This document shows positions 5,587 through 5,959 of a stretch of DNA of 5,959 nt, piece after piece. The stretch is from Candidatus Babelota bacterium (lineage in GTDB: Bacteria > Babelota > Babeliae > Babelales > Vermiphilaceae), in contig JABSSP010000132.1 of NCBI GenBank assembly GCA_013213985.1, positions 1-5,959 of the forward strand, given 5' to 3'. The position numbers were made by a program, and so were the translations under genes. Below the pieces are notes generated by a model. It worked only from the letters and a program-made list of their open reading frames with translations, made no database searches and had not been told where the DNA came from. Numbering within the stretch: position 1 is the stretch's first letter; each line of letters begins with the position of its first letter.

Positions 5587-5959
5587 ATGAAGCAACATAC
5601 ATCGACCTCTGTACATTTTTTTTATCTCGCAATCAGTGGGGTTTTATTCACTACGTCTGTTATCGAAGCACAACACGCTACTACAAAAAAAGACAAAATA
5701 ATTTTATGTACTTTTTTTACTCCATCACACGAGGACATGGCCAACAAATGGCTTCTTCCTTCTATTCAAGATGATTTCGAAATAATTATTGGCACAGGCC
5801 CACAAGAATGTAAATCTGGATCATTCATGCAAGATGGATGGATAGAAACTACAAGGAAAAAAGTCTTACATATTATTGATACCATTGAAAATAATATGGG
5901 TCATACTATGATATTTGCTGATCCAGATATTCAACTCTTTGGCCCAGTGGGACCCCATA
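5587..5959 (+). CDS. Exported nucleotide-diphospho-sugar transferase-like protein, 5' part only
   Basis: The frame is open from ATG 5587 to the window edge (124 residues, no stop), so the gene is truncated by the window. Residues 1-28 look like a signal peptide (hydrophobic stretch 9-23, IEA before a possible cleavage after 28). The mature part reads KIILCTFFTPSHEDMANKWL (37-56), LPSIQDDFEIIIGTGPQEC (57-75), SGSFMQDGW (78-86), KKVLHIIDTIENNMG (91-105) and MIFADPDIQLFGP (108-120). The order 'T-x-SH...W-LPS...GW...K...I..N.G...DxDIQ-F' is that of putative nucleotide-diphospho-sugar transferases (PF03407-like, GT-A fold); ADPDIQ contains the DxD metal/donor site. The acceptor cannot be predicted. 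It follows the TonB-like gene by 88 bases and has its own candidate promoter. It is a third kind of glycosyltransferase with an export signal at this locus. Confidence 0.78.
   Translation, partial: MKQHTSTSVHFFYLAISGVLFTTSVIEAQHATTKKDKIILCTFFTPSHEDMANKWLLPSIQDDFEIIIGTGPQECKSGSFMQDGWIETTRKKVLHIIDTIENNMGHTMIFADPDIQLFGPVGPH

Noticed and set aside
5535..5774. Plus-strand open frame of 79 codons
   Set aside because: It overlaps the glycosyltransferase start in another frame and its translation lacks family features; the frame from 5587 has the ribosome-binding site, signal peptide and DxD motif.
1..5959. RNA genes, CRISPR arrays, insertion sequences or long repeats
   Set aside because: I saw no tRNA- or rRNA-like sequence, no regularly spaced repeats, no transposase-like frame and no terminal inverted repeats; the poly-A and poly-T runs reflect base composition.

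Overview
The window is AT-rich (roughly two thirds A+T by eye), has Shine-Dalgarno sites and tightly packed genes, and encodes proteins with bacterial Sec-type signal peptides. It also carries a TonB/TolA-like energy transducer, so the source is a Gram-negative (diderm) bacterium. The mix of small exported glycosyltransferases, exported methyltransferases and a TonB-like protein reminds me of Dependentiae (TM6/Babeliae), a phylum of intracellular symbionts of protists. That assignment is an impression, not shown by a marker gene.

Layout. From 4500 down to 1 on the minus strand runs a compact operon-like series: an exostosin-type (GT47-like) glycosyltransferase; a large protein with two glycosyltransferase-like domains (a DUF6492-type half with a DAD motif, then a second half with an EYDN motif); a protein with two methyltransferase-like domains; and the remnant of a further methyltransferase-like gene that is frameshifted and seems to lack an internal segment. 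That last gene runs off the left edge. The first two genes overlap by 17 bases, the next junction is a TAATG overlap or a 14-base gap depending on the start, and the last gap is 26 bases. From 4692 on the plus strand, divergent from the operon, are a TonB/TolA-like protein and then the 5' part of a glycosyltransferase of the nucleotide-diphospho-sugar transferase type (PF03407-like), cut by the right edge.

How the genes fit together. Every glycosyltransferase and methyltransferase here begins with a positively charged, hydrophobic N-terminus, usually ending in a plausible signal-peptidase site. Nucleotide sugars and S-adenosylmethionine are cytosolic, so exported enzymes of this kind are unexpected. 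Either they act outside the bacterium, for instance on or inside a host cell, or they are membrane-anchored enzymes facing the periplasm with an unknown donor supply. This shared export signal across several unrelated enzyme families is the most interesting property of the window. The predicted starts were all moved downstream from the longest open frame to ATG codons with good ribosome-binding sites, which makes the signal peptides begin at residue 1.
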